DNA of 64,000 nt from Tenodera sinensis (taxonomy: Eukaryota > Arthropoda > Insecta > Mantodea > Mantidae): the NCBI GenBank assembly GCA_030765045.1, contig CM060964.1, positions 317,926,628 through 317,990,627 on the forward strand. The letters are read 5' to 3'. Shown here one piece after another: positions 34,351-45,624 of this stretch. The position numbers and the translations under genes were made by a program. Under the pieces are notes generated by a model. It saw only the letters and a program-made list of their open reading frames with translations. It was not told where the DNA came from and made no database searches. How positions within the stretch are numbered: the first letter of the stretch is position 1; the number at the start of each line of letters is the position of its first letter.

Positions 34351-34837
34351 GTGTGTACGCCTCTGCTTTTAGCTTCCTAAGGAAGAATAATTAAATTTTG
34401 CGGCTACCATACTCATGTCGGCAAACAAATACCTGAATTTCGGTGGCAATGGAGAATCTGATTCTGCTTTCCAGAACCTGCTGCAGCACTAAAATTAATT
34501 TCTGTATTAATTTGGTTTCCTTCAAAGGAAGTTCGTTTGATGTGCTGAAAATTACGAAATACCAAGCAGCAAAACACTAATTAGATGGCTAGAACATTCG
34601 TTACCTATCCACGAGTGTATAATCAAAGCGTAGCAAATATGGTAAAAGGGACTGATTTGTGAATTTTCCAAAACCCAGAGTATGGAATTTGTTGCCACAC
34701 CTCATCTATATTTATATTACAAAGGAAGAAGATGTGTGTAGAGTAATCTGAAAACCCAGTTAACGGTTTTGATGTTTCTTTCACCATTGTAAACTACTAC
34801 TCTTCCAGATGGCCACAGACTATACAATAATGTGATT

Positions 34838-34974
34838 AAAAAATCTTACCACACAAAAGAATGTAGATGTCGTTAAAGCGCACAATTTATGTCTATTTTT
34901 CTGTCGAGCTAACCATTTCCGAGACAGTCATTGTTATTGGTTGGAATTTTCAAGCACTTATTCTCTTAGGGCGT
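34838..34974 (-). mobile_element. Element A, internal fragment (minus)
   Basis: Contains GTAGATGTCGTTAAAGCGCACAATTTATG-type family sequence (34863-34892) and AACCATTTCCGAGACAGTCA, joined directly to a SINE. Confidence 0.6.
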
Positions 34975-35290
34975 CTCTTCTATGCAGAGGTTACCCTCAG
35001 CTCGCCCGGCCACTAGCGTCCTCCAGCCGCAGCCAAGGAAACGGAGGAGTGTAGGTTGGGGGTGGCAGGGGTTAGCACTCCGACTCCCCAGATCGTAAGG
35101 CGACTGCTTGATCTTTTAGGAACGCTACCTTTCTATCAGGATAACTCCTCAATTGGCCCCTCAGGGACCTAACGAGGCTGAGTGCACCCTGGACTAGACA
35201 TCCTAGCGAGGAAAAACCTCATGCCGGTACCGGGGGTCAAAACCGGGTACTCCGTGCAATAGGCAGCCGTGCTACCACTGTGCTACGGGG
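34975..35290 (-). mobile_element. tRNA-derived SINE (family S2), ~315 bp
   Basis: On the minus strand from 35290: A box TAGCACAGTGGTAGCACGG, B-box region CCGGTTTTGACCCCCGG, then GGTGCACTCAGCCTCGTTAG and GGGCCAATTGAGGAG, the diagnostic body of family S2. The distal part (CCACCCCCAACCTACACTCC) is less similar to the other copies. Confidence 0.8.
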
Positions 35291-36364
35291 GTGGTCAAAC
35301 CATCAATATGTTTATGAAACTTGATTACAGTCAAACTAATAAACAGTTCCCTAGAAAACCAAGTCACTTTGTTTTTATGGGTTAATGTTGCACAAGTTAA
35401 TTTTGATCCAGAGATAGGAAGTATTCATCGCTAGGAGCATATTGGAAAAGCACAAAATATTAGTAAACAAATTAATTTCTCAAAAATGATGTAACTTACA
35501 GGCTCCCAATTTGTCCTTTTAATTGTAAAGCATATGACAATTATTACATAAAAATTTCAAGTTGATAGGTGAAGTACTTTCAGCTTAAAGAGAACTGTGG
35601 TTCACGAACCAGTGATTGTTTATATTGTGGGAATGACATCATTCCTCATGCATCATCGATGAAAGGCTGCTCGTCACTTGAAATATGCTCTGTATAGAGG
35701 TTTCTCATCCAAAATCATAGTGTTTCCATTTCCAAAATAATAGCAGAGCTGGTGAATATGACCTTATTCACGCCTAATTGGTTGAACCCTGAAGCAGTTG
35801 TTACTATTTCACACATTCATATGCACATCACTACCTATTTTTCACGTTATCAAAGCAAAGAGAATGGAATACAGAGAATGAAAACTGGTTGAAAAGCAGC
35901 GATGAAAAGCAACATTATACTATCTCTCTGACTCACCTCCCCCCCCCCCTCCCTCCCCCCACTCTTGGGATCGCCCGGAGCGGGTAGTACATCCGAATTG
36001 GACAATAAATCGATTACGTAGAACAAGGTTCCAGAGTGAACTTTTCGTTTACCTTTGCATATCAGACGGTTCCTATTCATGTGAATTACCTACATTCGTT
36101 CCATCTTTTATAGAAAATGCAGGGAAATCGCGTGCTTCATTTTCCACCAGGAAGATCATTCTTGTTAACTGACCTCTGGTTCTTTTAAAATTGTTCATGA
36201 TGGATGTCCGTGAAGGAGCAGGATAGCAAATATTACACTAGTTATTCTCTACCTAACTTGAGCTATAGGCTAAAGTTTTTCCCCATAGAATAAATGCATA
36301 ATAAAGGGAATGTGCCACACAAGGACGAAGATGGTGTAGAGAAAATAGTTCTCAGATCATACTA
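35291..36364. other. Stretch without recognisable gene
   Basis: A C-rich run (35938-35960) is the only striking feature. ORFs crossing it are low-complexity. Confidence 0.4.
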
Positions 36365-36523
36365 TGGCTGGCACAAAATTGGCCCAACACACAGTTAAAC
36401 ACGCTGTAAAATCACACTGTAAAGCCGGTGGTATAAATATCAATTGCACTCACAAAATGTATTTGTACAACAAGAAACAGAGTAGTAAGGCCAGCTATCA
36501 GCCGCCATTAAACTGTGTGTGTG
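36365..36523 (+). mobile_element. MITE family B, copy 5 (internally deleted)
   Basis: 159 bp between TA dinucleotides (36363-36364 and 36524-36525). Ends TGGCTGGCACAAAATTGGCC and GCCGCCATTAAACTGTGTGT. The segment with GGCAGGAGCAGCTGGTCAAC and CTTGCGG is missing, while ATATCAATTGCACTCACAAA is kept. Confidence 0.8.
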
Positions 36524-38194
36524 CTATTGCATCATATTTTTTCATACACGCACTAGCGCTCAAGTCTGTACTAGTAGATATGATTCGCACTATAGGCATT
36601 GAGGTGCGATGTCTGGAGCATGCGCGGTAGAGTTTTCACATTTTGCAGGTGCCTGCATCACATGATTATATTTGACTCGACTGCTAGCACTGCAGACATC
36701 GAGCGCTTGCACATCGACTAGTGAAGAACACAGCTACTTAAATTGAGCTAGAGGACAACGTCCTTGTTTTCATGACCCCAAATATGATAATTACAGAATG
36801 ATAACTTCAGGTAGAACGTTTGACCAAGAATATCGGAACTAACGGTAAAATCAGCAAAGGAATACGGCGTATTTAAGTGGCCTGGGACTGAAAGTTTACT
36901 TTTCTGTATTTTTATAGGTATTAAATTAATACTTTGCAAACTTATGGGTGATTATTTTATAAACTGCCACACAAAGTTCCAACACAACCTGTTTCATAAT
37001 ATTGACGGAATTAATTATTGAATTTGTTCACAATGCGAAAGTACCTTAATATTCAAAATATTCCATGCGACTCAAAACTGAAATATCACAACAGTTGTAT
37101 TATTTTATAAGCTCTAATTACCCAACAAACACCATCATCTCTGGCAGGAAGAAAACGAAATTACTTTTAAAGTAATTACTTACTTTACTTTGAGGGTATT
37201 GAAAACTTTTTAAACTCTTTTATGTGTATTTAATTTTTTAAAGTTAAACAAATTTTCATATTTTGAAACCAAAGACTGAAGTTGAAGTCATATAAATGGA
37301 GCACATGCTGGAAAAATTCTAGCAGCATAGCACAAAATTGAATACGCATGGAGGAGATAGTGTATTAAAAAAATGTAAAGTCGAGAAAAACCAATTTTTC
37401 TACAAACATATGTACATCATGATCATCAGTCACATTACCTTTTCTCTTTTTTCTAGTAGCCTCTCTCCTCAGATTCAGAGCTTAGCCACTTATTTTTGCT
37501 AAATGTTTGTTCTTTTAGCCCTTTTTGTCACATTTTTGTTCAAATACTGAAAAAAAAAGTTTAAGCATCTTACATGGCATTTAAAATATGCGCTAAACGT
37601 TTAAAAATAGTGGAATCTAAAAGTGTCACTGGTAACCGATGCCTGAAGATTTGCAAACATTTGCATAATTTTTCGGTCATTTTTAAGTTCCAGGGTCCCT
37701 TACTGGAAGTTCCAAGATGTTTTATGTCTGTTGAGTATAACATTTTCACTACTAAAGCATAGTACGTGTAGCCATGCACAACGGGTTTGTCTTTAGTAGG
37801 ACCGAGAGCACGGTTCCACATAATTGCTGTTCTGCCTTTTTCTTTAACACATATAGGATACACTCATTACAGAGGCTCACTACCTAAAATGCCACTTTGT
37901 CTATTAAATATCAGATTGCCTTACGTGATTGAAAATGCAATTGTAGTTACATGTAAAAAGAGGCTCCTTTGTACTTTGATGAAACAATCTTTGCATAGTT
38001 CACGTACCACATAACCTGAAATAACTATTAAAGCATAACCTCAAGCAACTCTGCAATCATTTGCTCCCTTTCCATGGCAAGAGCACAAATAAAATGAAGC
38101 TATTTAGGCTAGATTTTGGTCAGAGGCTTTGTTAAATAAGGTAGTTTTGAAGCTATTAAGCATTTTACAATTTTGAATGGCTAAACGTTACTGT
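36524..38194. other. Stretch without recognisable gene
   Basis: Contains a 97-codon minus ORF at 37570-37863 (including KDKPVVHGYTYYALVVKML) with no family I recognise, overlapped by plus ORFs. Not called as a gene. Confidence 0.35.
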
Positions 38195-38330
38195 TAAAAT
38201 GCAAAATTGAGGTGATAACATACCGTCCTCCAATACTGCATCCCACTCATGACAGCGGTAGTGGGCAGAGGTAGGGATGCAGTGGTCGGGAGTTATGGAC
38301 ACTGTTTTGTGGTTAACTTCACAGTATCAA
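38195..38330 (+). mobile_element. SINE body fragment (S2-like 3' part)
   Basis: CGTCCTCCAATACTGCATCC, CACTCATGACAGCGGTAGTG and GGGATGCAGTGGTCGGG parallel the S2 body at 46950-47015 (CCTCCAGTACTGCACCCC, GACGCCTGTAGTGAGC, GGGACGCAGCGGCTGGG). No tRNA head. Confidence 0.65.
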
Positions 38331-38409
38331 ATGACTGAAATAGAATGAATTTCAGGCAGGTGAAAAAGAACGGTATCATGGAAGGAAAAATTAAAATAAT
38401 TGCTTAGTG

Positions 38410-38948
38410 AGCGATGAGCTAGTACATACTTACAGGTAAAGGAGTAGGACAAACGCGGAGGGGGACTTCGGCACTTCGACCTTGAGATCTTTTGTTGCTG
38501 TGCCCAGAAGGAGCGACCCCAGGAGGGAGGAGTGAGACGAGAGGAGACGGACATTTTCCCAGTTGTAAACTCCCCATCTCCAGCCAGTGCACCGGTTCCC
38601 CGCCAGTTCGAGCAGAGCGTCGCCAGTAGAAGTCCCTCCGTGTGGGGACACGATCCGGAGCCCGGGTTTCGTGACAGAGGACGGAGATACTCAGAGCATT
38701 TCTTCCCCACCACGCTGTATCTGAACTACCACTGACACCTTCTACCCTAAAGTAGACCAAACGGATGAGAGGATGAATGAAATAATGAGTGATAGGAAAT
38801 GGAGGGAGAGGAAATTCGGGGGATGAAGGTAACCTACCCAGCATTCGCCCGGCGACTCGAGAAAACCAGGACCGACCGCGGAGACCGAACCCACGACATC
38901 CCGTATGGAAGCCTTACACATTACCGCGAAGCCATCTCACATGGTAGC
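38410..38948 (-). mobile_element. Long tRNA-derived SINE (family S3), ~540 bp
   Basis: Minus strand from 38948: A-box-like TGGCTTCGCGGTAATGTG, B-box-like GGGTTCGGTCTCC, then a pyrimidine-rich body, followed by a GC-rich portion. Head sequence and total length parallel 15896-16430 and 52752-53275. ORFs on both strands across 38419-38844 are SINE read-through. Confidence 0.7.
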
Positions 38949-39565
38949 AGGGTAAACTAAACGAAATTACGTATAAACTCTAAAAGAAATAAATAATATA
39001 AAAGTGTAAATGGAGCTTAAGCTATAGACCAATAGAAAATAAGAAAAGAAAGACCATATTATTATAAAATAAGAGTAAGATTAGGAGGAATAGAAGGGAA
39101 AAACAGAGGAGAGAAGGCAAAACAGGAAGAACAAAGCATTTAATCGAAGTGTGTTTTGCATAAACAAACCGTAGCATCAGCAATTCCAACATCCGCCGTG
39201 CGTATTTGAATTGCTGCCTGGGGGAGACACTGCAAGAACCTCTGACAAATTTGGCTCTTTCCGCAAATGACATTCCCTGCAAAAGAGGAAGGAAGCACAA
39301 CATAGTACGTCTATTGAGATGTTCCCTCATGTGTGATACGACACGATACGTTACGATACCTTCAAGTTGCGTAAACCATGCCATTGCGCCACAATTTCCT
39401 ACCACCGCTATGCCAATAACATCCAATAACATTTTGATTTCATTTACAAGTTTTCACACCAGCTGCCGTATTTCATCTTAGTGATTGATACTTTCTTATT
39501 AGAAATAAAACTCTCATATATTACATATGCATGACTTTCACTGTGCATTTGTTACTTTCTGTGCT
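38949..39565. other. Unrecognised region with a 136-codon minus ORF
   Basis: The minus ORF 39022-39432 is the longest non-repeat ORF of the window. It has a hydrophobic C-terminal third (Leu/Phe-rich, encoded by A-rich DNA read in reverse) and no recognisable domain. With no neighbouring coding sequence, chance is the simplest explanation. Confidence 0.3.
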
Positions 39566-40386
39566 CTGTATTAAGTACACTAATTTGAGGAAGCATTATG
39601 TTCCATTCAAAATATCGATACCTAGATTTCATCGGAAATACATATTTTGAGGTTTCCTGTATCCAAAAAGGAAAGTAGTTTTAGAAAGAAAGGTTCATCT
39701 GCGTCTATTAACAGCAAAATTAAAAAAAAGCAGGTATTTAATTTCACAAGTTCCATGTTTGTGACAAAGATTTTCAAGAATTCCCCCACCCCACACTACC
39801 CTTTACATGCAGCAGTATCTGAGCATTTTGATGTTCTCAAAAATTACTTTAGTGACTTTGTTAAAAAAAGAAGGGGGAAAACATATATGTAGTTATGATA
39901 GTTTCGTGATAAATCAAATGTAGGTATATCTTGAACTTTCTAGGAGTATTCTCTAAAGTTCTCTTAATTTTGGGTGTCTTTTATGTAACTGGCAAACCGT
40001 AAAACAGCAAAATCTTGCTAGGGAAAAAGTAGGTATCATTAAATCACATAATTTAGTTCAAATACACATTTTATGTGCAGTTAACCGTTTCCGAGGTATT
40101 CTTGTTATTGCTTTACACTATATACACTTTTCTCAAATAAAAAGTCTTTATTCGTTCTGTCTCTCTCTCTCTCTTGGCCATGCAAAGAGAACGGAATGTC
40201 AAAGCTATTACATACCGAACAGGTCTTAAAAGTTTACTATCGCTTAAATCTCCTATATGTCATGTACCTATAAAGATGCAACAATTCTACAAATGTTTAT
40301 TTCGATTAACATGAAGCAGACAAAAGTTAAGCATTTATAAGAATAATTTGTACCAATGTGAGTAATTTGATTGTAATACATCACGC
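39566..40386 (-). mobile_element. Element A, copy 9 (minus, diverged)
   Basis: The inverted 3' terminus is decayed, with GATACCTAGATTTCATCGGA still visible. Family order is kept through ACACTACCCTTTACATGCAG, CTGGCAAACCGTAAAACAGC and AACCGTTTCCGAGGTATTC to the inverted 5' end TTGATTGTAATACATCACG. The CA tract is absent. Confidence 0.75.
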
Positions 40387-40589
40387 TTACACTGGTAACA
40401 CGGTTTCAGTTTTAACCATGAAGTTCAGTTTAACTGATACACATTGATATTTAACAGCCGCAGGGATCCTGAGTACCGTATAGCTTTTATAAAACTAAAT
40501 AACATAAGAACTCACTGGCATAAAGTAACTGTAGAATAAATATATCCCATTATAACTAGGTAGAACATCTTAAGAAAATAAAAAGTACT

Positions 40590-40680
40590 GCATCCTCGAT
40601 CGAGTAGTCACCATTTGGCTCTGCAACCTAAAGGTTCTGGGATCGAAATGCGGCAGGGTCTAGAAACCTTTTTGTGTTCT
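40590..40680 (+). mobile_element. Possible SINE head
   Basis: A sequence of tRNA-like spacing with TTCTGGGATCGAAATGCGG as a degenerate B box and GATCGAGTAGTCACC in the A-box position. Weak. Confidence 0.35.
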
Positions 40681-40810
40681 TTTTCAAGCGTATTAGTTTC
40701 TAACGTTTAATTTAAACGTATACTATTATTTATATATGTTATTATACTAAACCAGGGCTTGCCGAAACCGGCCCACAAGCTGCTTCTGTTTGACCCGTTT
40801 AAAAACTTTA

Positions 40811-41286
40811 TACCAGGTGGCCCACTCCAGCCGTCATTGGGGTAAGTAGATGATAATAAAGTAATAAAAGTAGTAACAATATGGTAATAACAATAGTAAT
40901 AACAATAACTGAAATAATAATAAAATAGAACAATAACATTAATAAAGAAACTAAGAAATGCCAATGAAGCACTACGCGCCCTCGTGTTTGCAAGAATTTT
41001 GTTATTGCAATTTACAATATGTAATCCGTAATGTTAGACAATAGCAGCGTACACAGGAATGAGTTTATTCGCTGGAAAATAAAGTCCTGTAGGTGAAGTG
41101 GACATTGTTCTAAGGCTGTTCTTGTCTATTATCACGCGCTACACACGCTAGCCTGGCTTCTCTTGTAAGCAGAACAAAGTTCACGCACGCCACTGACTGG
41201 ATTTACCCCCGTGATTTCTGCAACTCTTTTAACGTACGAAGGGTTATCTACTTACCCCAATGCCGACTGAAGTGGGCCACCTGGTA
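40811..41286. mobile_element. Foldback element D, short complete copy
   Basis: Both outer ends are exact inverted repeats: TACCAGGTGGCCCACT (40811-40826) and AGTGGGCCACCTGGTA (41271-41286). The left arm continues CGTCATTGGGGTAAGTAG, matching CTACTTACCCCAATGCCG on the right, then breaks into AT-rich ATAATAA sequence. The centre (AATGTTAGACAATAGCAG, CTGGAAAATAAAGTCCTGTA) is the 18949 element's centre in inverse orientation. The right arm holds TTGTCTATTATCACGCGCTA and GCTAGCCTGGCTTCTCTTGT. TA is repeated just outside both ends. Confidence 0.8.
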
Positions 41287-41300
41287 TATATAAGCAAAAA

Positions 41301-42147
41301 CATCTGACGTGTTCCACTCTCATGACTCTCTCTACTGTTCTACAGAGTATTCTTGTAAACGCTTATTCCTCTATTTACCTCATTTAATTGAGATAAACAT
41401 TTTCAGAAATGATCACATTGCTAATTGTCTTGTAGGAGCGAGAAGAATATGCGAATGCAAGAGGCTTTAGGATATGGTCGATTCTTTCAAAGCTGGTTAA
41501 TCTCAAGACTTTGAAATGCCGTTCTTTACATAGCCAAAAGAAAAAAATGAAAACGACTTTCCGTCTGAGAGAAGTATAAGTGTTGGAAAATTCAGAAAAG
41601 TAACAGGGAATACCTCAGAAATTGTTTATTCCACAACAAATGTATTTTTCATAAATTGTGTATGTTTAACGAGATCTATATTTTTGTGTGGGTAAAAATA
41701 TTTTGTCTACCTCTTGTGGTATACGAGTTATGCAAAAGTAATTCCGAAGAGGAGAATTTCTGAGAAAATTCAAAATATCCATTTGATTTGTCATAAAAAT
41801 ATCTTAAGCATATGATATTTTTATGAAAATCGTTTGAGCCATTTCTGATTAAGTCAGAAAGTTCTATGTAAAGGGTTGGGAGGATATTCTTGAAAATCTT
41901 TATGTCGCATCCTTGGAAGATACCGAACTTAAACACTCGTACCGAGTTTGATATTTAACGGACATTTCGTTTTTGAATTCTGCTATTCAAACACGGACAC
42001 ACGCACGAGCCTTTCCCTAAAAATATTTTCTTTTTCGATTCAGGAAATATCAAAACATGTACTTCCGGAAAAATATCCATAATATCGATTTTTTGGGTAG
42101 AATACAATACTTTCTCTACTTAGTATACGTAGTACAGAAAGTAAAAA
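41301..42147 (+). mobile_element. Element A, copy 10 (near full length)
   Basis: Starts ACATCTGACGTGTTCCACTC, 15 bases after element D. Family order to the hairpin TACTTTCTCTAC, TTAGTATACGTA, GTACAGAAAGTA at 42147. The CA site has only a short CACACGCAC stretch. Confidence 0.85.
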
Positions 42148-42955
42148 GCGCTGCACCTATGTTATAGCCTGTCTCACCCTTAGATGACAGTATGGAGTTA
42201 AATGGGATATATCTGTCTCAATTTAGCACATACAAGGTACCATTAACTTCGTCTTTTTCTACTCTCGCGCTGTTGCCAGCTTCCTAATATATTGAATTGT
42301 TATATATTTCAGGGTTGAACACATTATACTATGCATATTTTTTGTCTATCAGTTTAAATGCTTTTTAGAGTCATTATACATTTATAGAGCCTCATATTTC
42401 CACAGAAAACGTTTTTTTTTTCAGTAAAAGTCCGATATTTGCTGTTGCTATACTCATCACGCACTAATTAACTAACTACTAGAATACGTATATATTTTTT
42501 CTTAGCTAGAGTGAACTATAGTGCTGCTACCTGCCTACTTTGAATTCTCTATGTTTGCTCAGTTAAGTGTTACAATTTTTTAAATTAAGTGTGTTCGGAA
42601 AATTTTATATCTGTGCACTACAAAAGTTATGTAGTGGGAAACATTTTTGTTATTGAGTTCACATCATGGACCAAGCGGGAGCAAATGTTGAGGAGAGTTG
42701 GAGACAGTTTTTAAAATAAACCAGAAGCCTGTAACCTCTTGCTTTGATCGTGTAAGGCAAACAAAAGGTATTCATCTATTCAGCGTATTCACGCACAAGG
42801 CGTGACACACAAGACAGTATAAGGAGCAGTACTAACATTAGTTCGAAAGAAGTGTGTGTAATTGTGTGGAATCTATGAGCTATTATTGCGTTATTTATTT
42901 AATAGTTTCTGTAAATATTGGTAGTTATGGAGAGGAAAGCTAGGAAGAGATGATA
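42148..42955. other. Stretch without recognisable gene
   Basis: AT-rich; may include the 5' flank of the transposase remnant that follows. Confidence 0.4.
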
Positions 42956-43170
42956 TATTGGTAAATTAAGGAGTAAGGAACCCAAAATAATTATGAATGT
43001 GTTAGATTATTTTTCAAGAAAAATGAGTGTTAGTAAGGCAGTAAAAGGCTATCGGGTGTTCAGAAGCAGTGGTGTATAGGATTAAAAAGGAACTAATGAA
43101 AGGACCTCTAAGAACGCCATCGAAAAACAAAGGAAAAGGAACGGGAAAGAAACAAACGCTAGGTTAACGC
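42956..43170 (+). pseudogene. Tc1/mariner-like transposase N-terminal fragment
   Basis: From 42961 one frame reads KLRSKEPKIIMNVLDYFSRK, a usual opening of a class of insect Tc1/mariner-like transposases. After a one-base shift near 43050 a second frame reads CSEAVVYRIKKELMKG and TPSKNKGKGTGKK, matching the VSxxTVYRIxxE...TPGKKRxR segment (winged helix and basic linker). A stop follows and no catalytic domain is seen. A 71-bp tandem repeat begins about 100 bp downstream. Confidence 0.65.
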
Positions 43171-43267
43171 ATATGATGGAATAGTGCAAAGTGGAGTGTG
43201 GCGAGTTCTTCCTTGTTTAGATACTGTTATGTAGGGTGTTGTATGTTAGGTAACTTCCTCATCAGGT

Positions 43268-43560
43268 TTGTCATATATACAGATTTAACAGGTGTACTTA
43301 TTGAAAGTGTATCATAGCTGCTCTGACGCGCTAATATAATATATAGAGATTTAACAAGTTTAGTTATTGAAACTATGACCATTATTGCTCTGTTTGATGC
43401 GTTAATATAATATATAGCGGTTTAACAGACTTAATTATTGAAAGTATGATGATTGTTGCTCTGTTTGATGCGTTAGTGTAATGTACAGAGGTTTAACAGA
43501 TTTACATGCTGAAACTGTAATCATAATTACTTTGTTTAATGCGCTAATATTTGTATAATG
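43268..43560 (+). repeat. 71-bp tandem repeat (minisatellite), ~4 units
   Basis: TTTAAC anchors fall at 43284, 43350, 43421 and 43492 (spacing 66, 71, 71). Shared unit features are ATATAGAGATTTAACAAGTT, TTATTGAAACTATGACC and GCTCTGTTTGATGCGTTAAT. Units are diverged at several positions each. Confidence 0.85.
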
Positions 43561-44189
43561 CATTGCTGATGCTACTTAGCGTAGTATTATCTGTTGTCCC
43601 GGGAACAACGTCACATTTAAAGCAGGGTGAAAAACGTCAGAGCGAGAGGAATAAACAATAGAGTGCTATCTTCAGTTTCCCTTTTACAATCACAAGTTGT
43701 CGCAGCTGAGCGACGAACTTCGAGGCACACATATAGTACATGTTGCAACGTTGCGCCCCATTTAACATGTACTGTCTTCTAAGGGTAAGACTCACTTTAG
43801 ATTAATTTATTCATACTTCTTCAGCGATCATAAAAACTGTAACGGTCAGATTCTTAATTGACATGCACTGTAGCTTGTTACCTGCTGAAAAACAAATGCA
43901 GGGAAATTAACTAGGATGATTTCTATTGCAGTAGGATTGCAGATTTTCTCGTTTGAAACAAACTCCAAGAAGGTTAATATCAGTGTTCGTATCAACATAT
44001 ATCTGTGAAGACATTTTCAAAACCTCAATGTGTCAAATCCAAATATAGGTCTGATAATTAATGCAGATTTTCATATGAACTGCTATTAACACGAAAATAG
44101 GTACTTCGTGCAACAGGTATTAGTAGGTATATAATGTCTATGAGTTACATTTTTACGGGACTGGATGAGACACTATTAATTTTGTAAGT
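43561..44189. other. Stretch without recognisable gene
   Basis: Nothing recognised. Confidence 0.4.
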
Positions 44190-44319
44190 ACAGTGGGTTA
44201 GTAGGTCGGCAGGACCGCCCCGCGGCTACACCAGACCCAGTGAGGACAAGCGCGTTCTCCGCCAGAGTTACACGTAAGCGACCGGCAAGTCATGGATACG
44301 GAACCCTAACTACTGTACC
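44190..44319 (-). repeat. GC-rich module shared with 54312-54425
   Basis: Read on the minus strand: GTACAGTAGTTAGGGTTCCG, GACTTGCCGGTCGCTTACGT, GTAACTCTGGCGGAGA and GGGGCGGTCCTGCCGACCTA. The same blocks in the same order follow the mariner remnant at 54312-54425. It begins immediately outside the transposon's terminal repeat in both places. Confidence 0.75.
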
Positions 44320-44743
44320 AACTTACATTAGCCTTATCAAATTGATGACCTTCAACGCCAAGATATTCCCTACATCTCCGAAAACATTCTTGTTTACTCG
44401 TAAAAGTTCACGTTGACTGATTACCTGTATTTCATGGTTTCTCCCTCAGTTTCTTGTAACGTGTGTGGATTTGATGCTTAAACTTTATTCTTTAAGGTTC
44501 CCCATAAATAAAAATCGCATGGACATAGGTCAGGGGAACGAGTTAGCCACAGTCGTCCACTAATTATTCTGTCACCATACACACTTCCCCATTCATAGAT
44601 AGAATTTGCAGCAGTGTGCGCTGTAGCTGAATTCTGCTGACACCAACCACACAGTGTTTCATTTCTTGTTAGTTGTGGGAAAAAATGTTCATAGGTCATA
44701 CATTTCAACATCTCTTTTGATGCAGGTAAGCCTAATGTAAGTT
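44320..44743 (-). mobile_element. Internally deleted Tc1/mariner element, 424 bp
   Basis: Terminal inverted repeats: AACTTACATTAGCCTTATCA at 44320 and, at 44743, the reverse complement of AACTTACATTAGGCTTACCT. Between them is only the C-terminal part of a transposase (44330-44711, minus), so more than half of the gene is deleted. A related right end with transposase C-terminus occurs at 54065-54311. Confidence 0.75.
44330..44711 (-). pseudogene. Mariner-like transposase C-terminal fragment
   Basis: The ORF 44711-44478 contains WCQQNSATAHTAANSIYEW, GDRIISGRLW and RSPDLCPCDFYLWGTLKNK, matching the insect mariner-like pattern QQDGATAHT...GDRxIS...WPPRSPDLxPxDFxLWG. By that alignment the second catalytic Asp (QQD) is Asn here, while the third acid (PCD) is kept. 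After ORF end, further C-terminal-like sequence continues with stops. Nonfunctional. Confidence 0.8.
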
Positions 44744-44844
44744 ATTATGGGATAGTGATAGTGGATAAAGTAAAGGAAGTGGACAGTATTTGTAAGAAAG
44801 AAAATAGAGTTGCAGTGGTATCTAGTGACAGCATCAGGAGTTAT

Positions 44845-45035
44845 TGCCGACACGATTGGCTGAGGTTACTTAAAGCATAGAGTCATGAACGAGAGGTCTG
44901 CGGTTCAGATCCCCGCCAGGGCTGTACTCCCTGACTGAGGGTATTTTATCGGATTTCCTCGGTGTTCATAGTTGGTAAATGCCGGGGAGTTACGCTAAAC
45001 TTGAACGTTTTCTCCCCAAATTTCGTTTGGTATAA
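44845..45035 (+). mobile_element. tRNA-derived SINE (family S4)
   Basis: A-box-like TTGGCTGAGGTTACTTAAAG, B box GCGGTTCAGATCCCCGCC, then a body with TTTCCTCGGTGTTCATAGTT and GGTAAATGCCGGGGAGTTAC. A second copy is at 59890-60035. Confidence 0.75.
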
Positions 45036-45624
45036 AATGTAGTTATGAATTATAAAAGTGATTTATATTAGTTGTTAGCTATGTAGTGTGCTTTCGCCGG
45101 TCTTACTGTAAACTGTAATATAAACAACAGCACGTGTCTATCACTTCATTGGTTGATCGCACCGTACAACTTGCATGCCAGCAGGCGCGAATGAAAATAT
45201 AGTTCATCAACTAACATAGAAAATAGCATTAAATTTAAAATAACTATAAGAAGTATTTGCAAAAACAGTTTGAAAATCTTACAGTAAGAATAAATTGAAT
45301 ACATTAATATGCAAGTTTAGTACTAACTGCGATATGAAACACATGTGCACGCAGCCATATAAATGAAGGAACAGAATATACAGTTTGTTCAAAAGGGCGT
45401 CTACCGTACAGTACGTAAAGCATTGCCAAGGAAGACCATTAGGAAGTGGTGAAAAGTGAATTGTTTTAAACGTACTTGCATGACGTGCATGTCATTTCGC
45501 ACCATATTACTGCCATGCACAAGGCCCGCGGGGAAATACAATTTTGCACTTTGTTTGCATTGTACTTTAAAGTAAGGTCGACAAAGGTACAGTGATATTT
45601 GTCTGGCCTGGTCATTACACATAT
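45036..45624. other. Stretch without recognisable gene
   Basis: Minus ORFs 45401-45741 overlap the left end of the following transposon and have no domain I recognise. Confidence 0.35.

Noticed and set aside
38419..38844. 141-codon minus ORF and its neighbours as genes
   Set aside because: Contained in an S3-type SINE; overlapping ORFs in three frames reflect GC-rich SINE sequence.
39022..39432. 136-codon minus ORF as a membrane protein
   Set aside because: The hydrophobic C-terminus comes from an A-rich tract read in reverse; no domain, no neighbours, no second copy.
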